Below are positions 12,516 through 41,500 of a stretch of 64,000 bases of DNA, piece after piece (within the stretch, counting starts at the first letter, position 1; each line of letters starts with the position of its first letter). The DNA comes from Syngnathus acus. Taxonomy: Eukaryota; Chordata; Actinopteri; Syngnathiformes; Syngnathidae. Location: positions 8,113,553 through 8,177,552 of the forward strand of contig NC_051093.1 of NCBI RefSeq assembly GCF_901709675.1, written 5' to 3'. The notes beneath the pieces were generated by a model, which saw only the letters and a program-made list of their open reading frames with translations, did no database searches and was not told where the DNA came from. The position numbers and the translations under genes are program-made.

Positions 12516-13342
12516 GTGAGTAAAATGACAAATGTAAACGTTAACAGCGTTTGCATGGCATTTGAAACACAATACGATATATGTAGCCAGTCAAGTATCA
12601 TCTCGTCTTCCTATGTGAACAGAAATAAAAGTTCCGCGTCCGTAAGGCTAAGCTAGCATGTTCATTGACTAATGGGTGCCATTTTCTTCTTATGTATGTT
12701 TGGTGTTTGATAGCTTGTATGTCTATTCATTTGCAAATCGCTTTCGTCAGTGTACATGTTGGTCACCACTGGGACACGGTGAGAATATCAAATAAAAAGC
12801 TGGCTGATTTCCTCTGAGTGTGAGTGCAGGCTAGCCATCGTTAGTAGCCATCGCCATCACTGGTGGTAAATTAAAATGGCGTCGCCTTTTTAACGCCAAA
12901 TGAGGTTGTGTGTGGCTTTATGCCCGCTCCTCAAAATGTTTTTCCTTCGTTATACACGAAGCATAATTACGTGTAAATGTGCCAAATGCATTTATCACGA
13001 TTCAGCCATTATATACATCGTATCAGGTGTTTCGTGCCAGGTAAGGTAGTCGATTACAATATTTCAAATTCTTTAATGGCATGTAGTTCTAAAATTCATT
13101 GCGCCGATGTATCTAGTAAATATACGAACCGTAAGCCTCGCAGTCATCCATATATGCAGCAATTATGTGTGTTTTAAAGAGAAATATTAGAAATCAGCCT
13201 CATCGAATTTTGGCACAACTTTTCCCTCCGTACAGCCAATGCATTCTTGCAGTTAGAATTTGCAACATCAAGTTGTTCTATTAACGTTGAGTGTATTTTC
13301 CTACTCTGCAGACAACAAAGAATCCCTATCTCTGAAACGAAG

Positions 13343-21421
<8,079 letters not shown>

Positions 21422-21636
21422 ACTCGAGTTGCTCGTGTGAGTCTCCCACTCCTCTCCGGCTTTGCCTCAGAATTTTTCCGAAGAATGTGATTGATGGCTC
21501 ACCTGCCCTCCTCAACTTCCTCCTTCATGTTTATGTGCATATATTTGGTTCTGTCAGTCATTTCAGGCTTTGTTGTAGTTTGGTAGACGTTCAAAGGATT
21601 GATAATCTCAAGTTTGTCTTTTTGTGTTTTTGTATT

Positions 21637-21642
21637 AATAAA
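21637..21642 (+). promoter_or_regulatory. ilf3 proximal polyadenylation signal
   Basis: AATAAA 216 bp after the NF110-type stop; a second hexamer follows at 21897-21902. Confidence 0.6.
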
Positions 21643-21896
21643 ACCACTATGGAAGAAATGATGCTACTACAGGGCTCGTGTGGCTCCAACTTTGCTTTTA
21701 AGTTGCATGACAAGCTCTGCTTTTAACAACTCCAAACTTGTAGATATATTTGCTTATATTTTTGCCTTTTTGAGTAATGTTACTAATATAATTTTAGTTG
21801 GAGATTACTGGAAAATACACACGTTAGTACTTCAAGTAGCTTTTGATTTTGTTGATATTTGTCTTCTCACTGTATGTTACCATGTGTCTTTGTATT

Positions 21897-21902
21897 AATA
21901 AA
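21897..21902 (+). promoter_or_regulatory. ilf3 distal polyadenylation signal
   Basis: AATAAA in the context GTATTAATAAATGG, which closely repeats the proximal site GTATTAATAAAACC. Two ends of the long mRNA are thus possible. Confidence 0.55.
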
Positions 21903-22280
21903 TGGTAATTTAGAACTTTTGTGTCAGAGTTTTGACTTAATTGCTATTTTGGGAGTAGTTAGATTGATTGATCAATGCATGTGTTGCACAACAACAAAAT
22001 CATATATTGTGAAAGGAGAATAAAAATAAATTCAAATTAATGCTTCTGAAGTTTATGAAGACAAAACCATTTTGATCATAATACGTTCAAGTATTTTTTC
22101 AATTTTATCGTGTTGTGTTTAATTGCTGCATTAAACGATTTCCAATGACACAACTTTCAAAACTTATTTACGCATCTGCATTTTCAAGCAATAAATGCAT
22201 TATCAATTCAACAGACACTGATATATATTTATAAACAAATATTGGCTAAAAACTATATACGCTCTCCCATTCATTCGATG

Positions 22281-22297
22281 TGACGTCATTTCCGGTT
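22281..22297 (+). promoter_or_regulatory. farsa promoter: CRE palindrome next to ETS site
   Basis: TGACGTCA (22281-22288), the full CREB/ATF palindrome, is followed directly by TTTCCGGTTCC, an ETS-type GGAA core on the minus strand. They stand about 40 bp before the farsa ATG. No TATA box is seen. CRE plus ETS is typical of housekeeping promoters. Confidence 0.55.
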
Positions 22298-22325
22298 CCT
22301 TTGAGCTCTTCGTAAAGACCCCGGT

Positions 22326-26337
<4,012 letters not shown>

Positions 26338-26488
26338 GTTTGGTACAGACCTCTTTTTGAATTTTTTGGACCCGCTCTGTCGCTGCAGCCATACCTAAGT
26401 ACAGTTCTTGTTACATCAGGTGAGAGGATTTTGTATACACTAGAATGGAACAACAATACTCAAGGAACCAACACCATTCTGTCATAAG

Positions 26489-26494
26489 AATAAA
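26489..26494 (+). promoter_or_regulatory. farsa polyadenylation signal
   Basis: AATAAA 150 bp after the farsa stop; another cluster lies near 26532. Confidence 0.55.
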
Positions 26495-26539
26495 CTTAAT
26501 TGTATAGGTAAATATCCAGTACCTTTTGAATAATAAAAT

Positions 26540-27712
26540 AAACATATTCCAAACTTCTCTCATATGCAGACTTTCAAGTTACGGTACCATTGCCCATCTT
26601 GAATTGGTGTTTATGGATCTTTGAAAATATTTCTCACCTAGCTGATCACGTCATGGGCGGAGAAACTGTGTCAAATTTAATATCATTGTAGTAGGGATGC
26701 GAATGGCTGTTTTACACTTTCAGAAATAACCAGATCAAAACAATTCACACGGTTGTTTATTCCCACATGTGGGTACCTCAGAGATCCAAATATTTGTTTA
26801 CCCAAAACATGAGTTTGATGTTCCTTTATTCTTTATGACCATAGAGTTTTCCCCCCCAAAAGTCTTGGCACATGCCTTGTTAAACCACTTCAACCCCCCT
26901 CCATGTACCCCATGAGTCCATCTTTGAACTTTTCACACCAGCTGAGGGAAACCTCAACTGCACAAAAAAAAGGCTCCAGGATTAAGTCTTGTTGTGGAGT
27001 CCGTGGAACTCCTTAAGTCTTCGTCTTAAGGTTAATCCCCCACTGACTTTAAATAGCATTTTAGTGAAGTGTACAACGGCCAGGTGATCACAAAGGTTTG
27101 AATGGTCGCCTGGCTTCATGTGTACACTGAATTTCGAGCTCCGTACAATACGAGTCTGACCTGTGATTCAAACAAAGATCAATAATTCATGAAATGCGAC
27201 ACTGTCAATGGTGCAAACCTGAAATGACCTACAGGTGAACTTTATTTGACCTGCCCCCACTGCATTATAGGTTCATCCTGCAATTGAAATAGCAAATCGG
27301 TCTAGGTTGTGTCGTCTGCGATGCCGCCCGCAACAACAAACGCTTAATAATAGCAGATACAAAATGGTAGACAAGCTACATGTATGTAGTTATTTTCAAA
27401 CCACTTCTCACGGAAGCTCTGGCACACAGAAATGATCAGATGATCTTTTCTGGTAATCCTCGTTGTCCTTGGCTTCTCCTTCACTGACTGGTATGCTCTT
27501 TGTTTTTATGAACGCTGAGCCTTGAGTGTTGCATTATTCACAGAAAGCTTTGCAAATTTAAAAGACAAGCGCTTTCATCTCCCGGTGTGTCTGCATGAGG
27601 CTTTGTTTGACATGTTGCATGCAAATGGAAAAAAGTCTGTATATCTTTTCCATAATTCACTTTTTAATGTCCCTGTGTAAACTGGCGTTGTCGAGAATCG
27701 TGATCATCGTCC
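26540..27712 (-). other. Convergent 3' region, mainly 3' UTR of the membrane-protein gene
   Basis: Between the farsa 3' end and the stop of the minus-strand membrane-protein gene there is no coding frame. TTTATT at 27241-27246 is AATAAA on the minus strand and would end that gene's mRNA about 470 bp after its stop. A further minus-strand hexamer lies near 26824-26829. Confidence 0.45.
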
Positions 27713-28990
<1,278 letters not shown>

Positions 28991-29100
28991 CCTCCGCTCA
29001 CCACGGGCTTACGTTGCCCTTAATTCCCTCAAGTTAGCCACAAGCCGCTGGCTTTCATTCTCCGTCCCATACGCACAAGTGAGTGCTGCTGTGGACATTC

Positions 29101-29335
29101 AAAAGTCTACACACCCCTGCTTTTTTGTCATGTAAAATACAAAACAGACCTGAAATGTGGTTGCACAAGTGTGCACACCCTCCCCTACCTAGCATGTGAC
29201 TGTGTTCATAATTAACCAATCACATTAAAACCTAATCTGAGAATTATGTAGTAAAGTTTTTTGATGCCTTAAAAAGCTTGAAAAGTGTATGATCTCCTTT
29301 TGAGATCATTAACAATGAACATCTCAAATCGATTA
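29101..29335 (+). repeat. Teleost interspersed repeat (AAGTCTACACACCCCTG family), copy 1
   Basis: Starts AAAAGTCTACACACCCCTGC and continues with GTTGCACAAGTGTGCACACC and TAATTAACCAATCACATT, words I recall as one common fish repeat. A second, differently deleted copy begins at 41337. No coding capacity; class not determined. Confidence 0.55.
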
Positions 29336-30388
29336 AAAAAAAAAAAAAAAGTCACATTTGATAAAATGCAAATGGTTTAGGGCTTAATCCAAGGATTTCC
29401 TCCCAGTGCCATATACTTACTGTCAATTGCCCAGAGATGGCCAATTATGAGTCCCATTGAGCTCATCGTGGTGACTAGTACCTTCTAATCCGTGATGATT
29501 AATTCTGTCGTCTTAAGTATCTGAGCGCACATCCGAGTGGATGGGACATAATTAGCGAGTAGGCAGGAGATGACAGCTCTCTTTTTTTTTCCCCCCCCCC
29601 CCACACTTGACTTGGTTTCATGCAGCAAACCGTCATGTCAATCGCCATCATCATCATCCACTCAGGCCATTTTTGGGCCACAATTAGTCACAGTGACTCA
29701 CATTTAAACATGAAAAGCCATTGGTCCAAAAAAAAATGGAAAAGTAATTTCCTTACGTAAGAGCTATGCAGGACATGCACAGCCAGGGATTTGTCGCTTT
29801 TTAATTCCCTTCACTTCAAAGTGGCAGACAGACATGCAATAAAGCCAGAGGGGATGGTGGTCTTTATCTGCTTGCTCCACCCCCTGATCTGACCCTCATG
29901 TCTTCAGAGATGAGCTGCTAATCACTGAAGATTGTTTTTTGGGATGTAGTTTTTCCTTTAGTTGGCGTTTCGGCCCACTCGTGAGGGACGGGGTGACGAT
30001 CCCAGAGGATAACGCTGTCGTGTGTCAAAAAACACCACAGGTGCACTTACGTAATTGCCATCTGCATCATAGAAAGCGTCTTGAACATTTGCCATGTGCT
30101 CTCCTGATTTGGAGTCACATTTCCCAACCCTGCAGAATGACTTCCATATTCTTACATAACATTTTTCACTTTTATCTCATTGACTTGATGGATGTTCTGA
30201 AAGTAAATGGTGTTAAATTTTAATCCAAATAATTTTACATATCGTATTCGTATTACTACATAGCCAATGACAAACCTCAAACTAGCAAGTATTAAAAACA
30301 ACTATATTGATAGAGATAAATTAAGATTTAGGATTTTACACACGCATTCAATTAGACATCTGCCAAATGTGAACTTTTTAAAATACTC
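29336..30388. other. Intergenic spacer between membrane-protein gene and gcdh
   Basis: No gene seen. It contains an A-run at 29335-29350, a C-run at 29591-29602 and short open frames without domain character. Confidence 0.5.
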
Positions 30389-30394
30389 TTTATT
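30389..30394 (-). promoter_or_regulatory. gcdh polyadenylation signal (candidate)
   Basis: TTTATT on the plus strand, AATAAA on the minus strand, 350 bp beyond the gcdh stop. Confidence 0.4.
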
Positions 30395-30743
30395 CAAAAG
30401 CGTTGATGCAAACTTGACCTTTCGCGAATCATGGAGTCATGATCATCTCAGGAAAGGAACCAGTAAAGTGCTACAGCATCATGTCTTATCTCGGACAACC
30501 GTTCATTACGGTTCTATTTCAAACGTTGAGATATGGAGAGCCGTTTTATCTCTTATCAGTAACCGACAGCAACTCTAATCGTCACGTCACAACTTCCTAA
30601 TCGAATCATGTTTTTAAACAAAACAGGATGTTATTCAAATTACAAAAATATCTCTCTTTATAGTCAGCGGTCATATTACAGAATTGACGTGTACAGTCTT
30701 TTCAAACTCCCGATTGGTTGAAAGCAGCGACAAGAATGCGGCT

Positions 30744-33218
<2,475 letters not shown>

Positions 33219-33618
33219 GATTGAGATTCAATGCCTAGGAAATCAGAATAGTCTTTAATGACCTAAAATAAGATGAAGAACTTCAAGGTACTGTCAAAGG
33301 TGGTGCCATAACCTTGAATGTGTTTACACCCTTTTACCTTGGTCGATCAGGGCAAAACATTTTTTTAATTTACAATGTTCAATATTTACAAGACTGGTGC
33401 CATTTAATTCACATTACTAACCGATATTCCAAATGGAAGACTGAATAACAACACACAACCTCGGCTAACTCAGCTAGCATATGCAATGTATTGCTATTGG
33501 CTAACAACGCTTGCGCGTACACTTGCTGTCAACAAAAGAGACAAAGTCTTATGTTTACAGTTTGCATGCTCAGTTGGATAAGTAAAATATGCAGTCACAT
33601 ATGTTTTAGATTTAATTA

Positions 33619-33700
33619 CCTTTCTTCAGTAGAAAAACGTTTGTCCAGAATTCACTTTTCTGTTTTTGGTTTGACAGCGCAGCAGATGACGTCATCACGT
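33619..33700 (-). promoter_or_regulatory. gcdh: gcdh leader exon and CRE-containing promoter
   Basis: A full CRE palindrome TGACGTCA lies at 33687-33694. On the minus strand a leader exon ends near 33620 at GAAAG|GTAATT and would be spliced to the acceptor TTCCTAG just before 33234, 16 bp ahead of the ATG. A second half-site (ACGTC) follows near 33705. The exact cap site is not visible. Confidence 0.5.
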
Positions 33701-34746
33701 AAAGGACGTCACATTATGTAGTCGTGGCTCAACTTGTTTACAAGTTGTTATTCACAAAATGAGCTCGCTGCTTTGGTGTTTCTTTCAAGAATTCATAATA
33801 ATATACGACTGACATTATAAAAACAAATAGAGGTGTATTTAAAAAAAAAAAAAAAACTTTTGTTATACCCCGTGTTATACCCACAAACCGCTTTTGTTTT
33901 GGATGTGCATGAGGTAATTGTACTAAATAATATAGATATATATTATTAAAAATAATCCACTTTACAAGGTCATTAATGTAACATTTAGAACGATCATTGT
34001 TGCGTTTTGAACGGCCACGGTTGAGTTGGAGCCCATCCTGACTGACACTGAGCAAGCTTATTCCCAATTTTAACTTGTAATCAATGTGGTTGTCCCAATG
34101 TTGCTTAAATAGGGCAACCGGCATAGCTCTTCTTCCTCTGCAAGCTGTCGTGACTCATAGCACAGAGTCAATTTCCCAGGCAATGGTAGGCGTGTGTCTA
34201 CATTACAAATGAATAGTTTGCATTTATAATTAATGTTGCTTGGGACTTTTTAGGCCAATAAAATATATGCCATCTCACCACTTGAGGGTGGGGCCATTTT
34301 CCGCGTCATATTACTGCTGATTTGTAAACACATAAACCCAAAATAAATCTCTTTTCTGCGCGTGTTTAACAGCCATGCTGTAGTGTGCTGGCACCAAACA
34401 AAAATTAAGAATGTTGAAAAGAATTTTAAAAAATGACAGCCATAGTACAGTAGCTCCAACCATTTCTGCTTCTGTCACTTAACGGTATTGTTATGAAGAC
34501 GCGAAACACCATTACGTCCCGCTTCTCGATGCTGATTCGCCGAGCGTCACGTCAATCAAGTGTATACTCTGTTGCGATTGGTCGGCATTCTTGTTGGAGC
34601 AAGACCCCTTTAAACGGTAGTAGGGCAGTCAAGATTTTTGGAGCGGACTTTTACCCTGTGTTTAAATGGACACAGATCCTTGACGACCACCACTCCCAAA
34701 GGCTGTAAATACACTCAAGTCGTCGCCCAGAGCCATTTGGTGTGAC
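33701..34746. other. Divergent spacer between gcdh and slc44a2
   Basis: About 1 kb separates two genes pointing away from each other. The right part (34500-34740) is GC-richer with an inverted CCAAT box (ATTGG, 34577-34581) and CGTCA half-sites, suggesting the upstream slc44a2 promoter. Otherwise nothing is supported. Confidence 0.45.
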
Positions 34747-34792
34747 ATGAATTATTCCGATACAATGGAACTTCAAGAGACAACGAAATACG
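34747..34792 (+). CDS. slc44a2: slc44a2 alternative first coding exon (upstream promoter)
   Basis: ATG at 34747 opens MNYSDTMELQETTKY and ends in phase 1 at TACG|GTAACT. Joined to the common exon at 39741 it reads [12 protein letters not shown]. The second first exon at 38580 gives [12 protein letters not shown], so both fit the same acceptor. Human SLC44A2 likewise has two N-termini from alternative promoters. This exon adds four residues relative to the other. Confidence 0.7.
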
Positions 34793-37700
34793 GTAACTTC
34801 GTTATTTTATGCGCTGCTTTGATGCTCAACATTTTGATAGCCAACGGGACTTTACGTTAGCTACTCCAAACAAAGCCACATTGCATTGCGGCATTCTTCA
34901 AAAATTACGTCAACAAATGCAAAGATTTCATGATAATGCCATGTGCTCGATTATTACTTCCACCAGCTAGCTGACAACAACCGGACCACTTTCACTCGTC
35001 ACTGCGTTGTATATGTGCAAATACAGTGATAGTAAACAACTGTTTTCACACTACTTGAGAATAAAATGCAGGAATATAGATTTTGAAATGTGTGCCATCC
35101 ATGTTGTGGGGCTCTGGCTCAGTGTCCTAAAACAATATCCTTTGCTTGTCCAGTTGCTGCCACATTCCTCACATTGGTATGGCAGTCAACTTAGCTGTCC
35201 AGCATTGTAAAGGGTGCAGCCCAGCTTATTAAAATAAAATAAAAAACCTCAACATGGGGAGAAGGTACTTCCCCCCCCCAGCTAGCTGCGCCTTTGTTCC
35301 AGTTCTTGTCTTGTTCTGCAGTAATTATACGTTTATAAACATATTGCTAGTGCATAGAGATTAATGTATCGTGTATTTATATACTATACAAGGGTATTTA
35401 CTATGCATGTGCGCGTGTTATATCTGAGGACTAAAATACACAAGATGATATCAAGGTTTCAGATACTTCTTGTCCAGAGCTCAATACACATAAGGAGAGT
35501 CATAAATGTTGATGTGTCTTCAGATTTCTTGGAAAATGTGACTTAAAATTTTGAGTCATTCTTTAAAGTCACACGGTGCAACACAAATGCCAATGAATTG
35601 AATACAATGACAAAATAAATTTGATTCATCTACTACTCGGAATAAGAAATATTCATAGAGAAGCATTTATTAAAAAAAAAAAAAAAAAAGGATCAAATGA
35701 AAGCCATTTTCAATAGCCAGAGAACCTTGAGGTTTTCAAGTACTTAGTTTAGGCATGGATAATTTTACCAATATTTTGCAACCCTAACGTGGTATACAAA
35801 CTAGTCATCATCTGGTCTGTTCCCCTGCTGTACCTTATCTTATTGAAAAACATGTCCAAGAATTCAAATAAGAGCACAGTTTGCTGTGAGTGCTTTTGCA
35901 AGCCTTATTTTTCAAACGCAGCATGTAGTTAGTGACATAATGTACGCTGATCACGTCTATGATCCAGGCGGGAGAAGTCTCTTTCATCTACTAATAGATC
36001 TTGAATATTTTATTTATTCAAATTGTCTTTGAGCCAAACTAAATGTACAAGAAATGTTTCATTTTTGCTTTACTTTGACTACTTTGTTTTTCCCAAGCCA
36101 TTATGAAGTTTTGAATGTGCAGCTTTAAAATTTAATGAAGGCATGACTCATAAGCTTTATAACATAGACATTATGCAGTGGAATTTTTGATGAATTGTAT
36201 TATTGAAACATACTACACTTGTTTCCTCAAGTTAATATAAAAAAAAACATTTTTAGGATTAAAAAAAAACAACTAGTAAAGCACATTAAAATAAAATGAG
36301 TTTAAGCGCTTTAGAGGTTTGAGTAATTTTTAGAAGTTGGAGTATGACTTTTGTTATCCTTGAACCAGAGTAAAAAAAATAAAATAAAAAATACAGATAC
36401 TGGCCAATTTTTACACTCAGATGGAAAACTGCCAAACAAACTACCCAGTGCCCTCAATGTTGAACATATCTAACTGAAGAAAGCTTTTCAATCGTTCAGA
36501 GCTGTGGGGTTTCATATCGAGTAATTTCCGCTATATATATAAAAAAAAAAATACCACAATGACAGGATCTGTAGCAGCCATGCCCTGCTTCAGATGAACT
36601 GTAATTAGAAGCCATATTTAGACGAGCGCTTTGAAACGTGATTCAAATTCTCTCTGACCTTTCTTCTCGTGTCGTTTGTTAAAGCTTGTGCGTGCAGAAT
36701 GTTTCATTCTTTACCCACCCATAACAAACAAGTAAGAATCCCTCCATAAGTGAAGCCACCTGTTTTCCATTTTATAGTGCTGCTGCCTTTAATAACCCGG
36801 ATCATGTGAGTTAGCTAACTGGGGTTCTTGCCAACTAGTTAAGCGTGATACTTTTATTTACATTGAGAAGTGAGAGCTATAGATGGATCATGACACGATG
36901 GGATCTGAACCACAGGAATTTTTTCCATTGCTCTCCAGTCCAATATTTATACTTTGCATCAAACAAAAGACTTTTCGCAAACTAGCTTCGCAGGTGTTAA
37001 AAGCAGTGGAAAAAAATAGATGCATTATTTTCACAAATAAAAAGTGGCCACGTTAATTATTGTACTGGAAACAATGAAACGTATTTGCTTGACTGATTCC
37101 AGGTGGTGACTTTTTTTTTTAGCCATGAAACTAAATATGCGGAATGAAATTAAATAGACATTTACGCTCTACTGCTAACAGCATAATCTGGTCAAAACAC
37201 AAATGTAATGAATAAATGTTTTCATTAGCTATTGATTCCATCTTTGTGCTTCACTTCATGAAGGATGTAATATGTTGTACACTGGGCCAGCATCTCCATT
37301 TTTTTCTTTTTTTTTTTATTGTGCTGGGTACAATATTAAGTGGAGGATTAAGTTGGATAAGTGCCCACTGATGACTACAATAACAAAGGCTGGGCTCGCC
37401 ATTGGGAAATCGGAAGTGGTCAGGAAGAAACGATGACACAGCAGCTCAGCTGTAACTGCATGCCACCCATCCATCCGTTTTTTTCCTGCTTATCCTCACT
37501 AGGGTAAACAAAAATATACTGTACGCAGTGGCCTAGAATGACTCTCTGATGAGCGTGTTGGTTGGAACATAAATTGTGAAAAAGGGGGGACTTTCCGTAA
37601 ACTTGATGTAATTTCCCCTTTCCGAAAAAATATCTTTTAAATTTGAAACACATTTGTTTGCATGTATTGCATCACAATTGTAAATGAAAATTGCTTTATT

Positions 37701-38579
37701 ATTACATTATCAAAGCTCACACACTGGTAGGAAATGACATTTGCGCACGGATAATTAAATTAAGTTTTTCGCAAGTTGTCTGGTTTCAAAACGTGGAATC
37801 GGATTAGCCTCCTGCGGAGAGCTTTTAGCAGATTAAAACTGTTACCACAGTCACCACTTTGGATCCCCACCATTGAAAATATCGCTCGGACTGGTACGTC
37901 CATGTGAGGTTCAATCTCTCAACCAAAACAAAAGGAATGGAAAAATTCTGTCGTGCTCCGTTACGTCATCGTCTGTTATAAATATCCATTTTGTCACACT
38001 GTGGGCTCTTTGTTAAAATCATGAATTCATCTTTCTGACTCCAACACAACGTCGCAAAATGAAACTTGCACATGATAACACTTAAAAATAACTCCTGGAG
38101 TCCAAATTTCCCCTGGATTTTGGAAAACACATGTTTCCAATAACACAACATTTTATTTTTCCTTTCCCTCTCTTTTATATACCACAAGTTTCCACCCATT
38201 CTTTCACCCAGACACGCCTCATCTGAGTCCCCTCCCAGACTTCCTGCAGATGAGTTTCGTTTCTCTCATCTCAGGGGTCCAGCAACAAGAAGCCAGTGAG
38301 CGAGAGGTTTGTTTTTAGAAGTGGGAGGAGATACACAGGTGGGAACACTCATTGGGAATTGTTTCAGGATAAACAAGGTGAGGCAGAAAGGGGGCATGAG
38401 AAAGGTGGAGACTGGCCAGGCGCACAAGGACAGGTTAGACTGGTTTCTACCCACGCGATCCTCACGTCTCCTCGCTTTTTGAGAAACTACACAAGTAGGG
38501 GTGAAAAAAAGCGCCAGTTAAGTGTCCTTGCAAGGGAAACTACATAAGAACAACATTAGCCACAGAAAGGAATTTCAAG
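34793..38579. other. slc44a2: Large first intron of slc44a2
   Basis: The interval between the two alternative first exons. It has no coding exon and no recognised element, and is AT-rich with A-runs at 35671-35689 and 36240-36247. The right end (about 38190-38560) is less AT-rich and purine/pyrimidine-blocked; it probably holds the promoter of the second start, but no TATA or CCAAT arrangement decides the cap site. Confidence 0.5.
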
Positions 38580-41500
38580 ATGCCAGAGGAAGGAGAATTT
38601 TATGGAAAGCATGGTAATTACCCTTCCGGCTCAAGTTTCAAGTTAGCCTAGAAGTATTTTACGTTTCTTTTAAAATGGTTTAGCTGACGTTAAATGTTTC
38701 GAGACGTAACAGCGTTTCGGTTTTGTTTAGGGGTGTGTTGCTGAGTATCCAAGGTGTGACCCACATGTTTGCTGTTACAATTGAATTCAAATGAATATAA
38801 AGTTTTGAAAACGGCTGGATTTGATTGAAGCTAGTTAGGCCCCATTCCTCTGACCTGAATCAACTGAAAGCAACACGATGGTATCGTTGCGGATACTGAC
38901 AACAACAAGCACTCAATGTTTTAGGAAGTGGTTTCTCTAAGAGCCTCTCTCATAAATGCTTGCTGCAGCATTAATCCCCTTAAAAGCATCCATAATCGAG
39001 ATGCAGACATATTGTCGTTCGGCTAGACTGTGATCCATTTGTGCTTGCAATCAAATATTTCGTGTATGTTTAGTCATCTCATCATCTGAAAACAAATGCA
39101 CTTCTCTTTTTGTGGTAGTTATGCTTCCTCTGTTGTCAAATACGAAATGGAAACCTGTGCTTTCCCATTGAAGTCTTCATGGCAGCAATTTTCTTTGGCA
39201 GTTTTGAATTTACACTACAGTTAAAATTAAGAACAAGGGTAAACACTCTTATGAAGCTTCATCGAACTGTCAAGTACGAATTTAAATACTATCCAGCTAA
39301 TTTATTTATGTGACATTGTTGAAATTAATACCTTCCGTGTTTGTTATGTTTGTTGTAGTTACTTTCAGTCTTCTTTTCAAAATATATTGACAAGCAACTC
39401 CATTGTCATGTTTAAAACTTATTACAACAAAGGATTTGCCGACCTCTAGTGGCCATCCAGGTTCCATGGACTCATTCTTTCTCTGCTTTTGCTCGCGCTT
39501 AGTCACTAGGGAGGAATTTGCTGGGTTGCCAGGCGTGTCTGTCTGCCTATAGGGAAAATGGGAGGAAGACTGCTATGACTGCCTAAATCAATTTTCTTTT
39601 TTAACCCCCCCCCCCCCCCCTCTTGTTTTGGTTGATTATACAAAGAGTGTGGTTTGTTTTTATGGGTCTATTTTACAGTGCAACAATGTTATGTAAGCGA
39701 GTTTCCTCAGAGACTGAATCAACTCTGCTCTGTTTTACAGGAGAGCCGAGAAAATATGATCCTACATTCAAGGGCCCACTCCAGAAGAGGTGAGAGGGGA
39801 ATGATAAGATTTTATTGGATGATTTTTTTTTTAATCCCAAATCCTCTAAATCTTTCTCTTGTCTCCAGGAGCTGCACAGACATTGTGTGCTGCATTCTCT
39901 TCATTGTTGCCATAGTATGTTATATTGGAGTGGGAATACTTGGTAAGGAAAAAAAAAAAAAACATTTCTTGCATGGACAATATATTGAATAGCTTTTTTT
40001 TTTTAAGCTTGGTCTCAGGGTGACCCCAGGAAGGTGATCTATCCCACGGACAGCCGAGGCCAGTTCTGCGGGCAGGCTGGCACCCCTCTTGAGTGAGTCA
40101 GTCACTTTTGGAATCTGTGGAAATAGCTTGCAGTGAATGTGAACATTGTTTCTCTGGGTTCTCTTGATCAGGAAGAAGCCACTGTTATTCTACTTCAACA
40201 TCATGAAGTGTGCCAGCCCCGTGGTGCTGCTGGAGTTCCAGTGTCCAACCACACAGGTTTAATTTTTTATTTTTATTTTTTCCACTTTGCAACTGTTATG
40301 ACAGCTTAGTGTCTTTTCAGCTCTTGCTTAATGATGAGCACGTTTCCTCTTCTTCCCTCATTAGATGTGTGTGGAGAAGTGCCCTGATAAATTCATGACA
40401 TTGATCAACGCTCACGCCAGTAGAAAAGACTTTGACTACTACAAGAACTTCTGCAAGGAAGGCGTGACTAACTCAATGGTGGGTTTAATAAAATGAAAAT
40501 TTCACCTAAAGGTTGTTCATAAAATATCATTCTAAACGGTCCCTCACATACTGTCTGACCAGTTTGAACATGTTTCAGGCTGTAACCCAAATTCTCAAGT
40601 TAGGCCTGTGTCCTGCCATGCTGACCCCCAGCAAATCTTGTGAGTTTCAGTCTCATATTTTGTCACATTTCCCTTTAAAAAAAAAAAAAAAAATTGTTTA
40701 CACTCATTGAATTTCCTTTCAGTCACCCGTAGGTGCTTCCCGGCTTTGGGTCAAAAAGGAGGAGTGATACTTGTGGGAAATAACTCTCACTTTGACGATG
40801 GAACTGGAAAAATGAGAGATGCCAAGGATCTCGTAGATGGAGTGAAGTGAGTGCTGGAATTATTACACATCTTCTTTTAAATGATTTACATTAGGATATG
40901 GTCTAAATGCTACAAATCATATGTGAGCTCAAAGCTATTTTCTTCCACAGGAATGCAACTGTGGTCATAGAAGCTCGCCAGGTGGTCATGAAAATCTTTG
41001 AGGATTACACGCAGTCTTGGTACTGGATCCTGATGTAAGATTATTTTCCAAAATGTCTGCAAAAACCATAGATTGTGTTAGCTTCCTTTTTACTTACCTG
41101 CTTAAACGCTTGGCTCTCTCCAGAGGTTTGGTTATTGCGACAGTCCTCAGCCTGGTCTTCATCGTCCTCCTCCGCTTCCTGGCAGGGATTATGGTCTGGG
41201 TCATGGTAGCCTTGGTGATCATAGTGATTGGATATGGTAAGATTTTATAAATTCATATCTATCCATACTACAGAAATGTATTTATATCATAAACTATTAT
41301 ATACAAACTTAATAGTCACAATAGAACTGATATAAAAAGTCTACACACCCCTGCGTAAATTCTATATCTTTGTGATGTGGAAAAAATGAGACCGAGATAA
41401 ATGTGTTCCACCGGTGTGTCCTAAAAAACAGAATGTTTTTGAAAGCGCAAGCAACCTTTCACTTCCTAGTTCATCATGTTGAGTCGGCAACATGCCTCCG

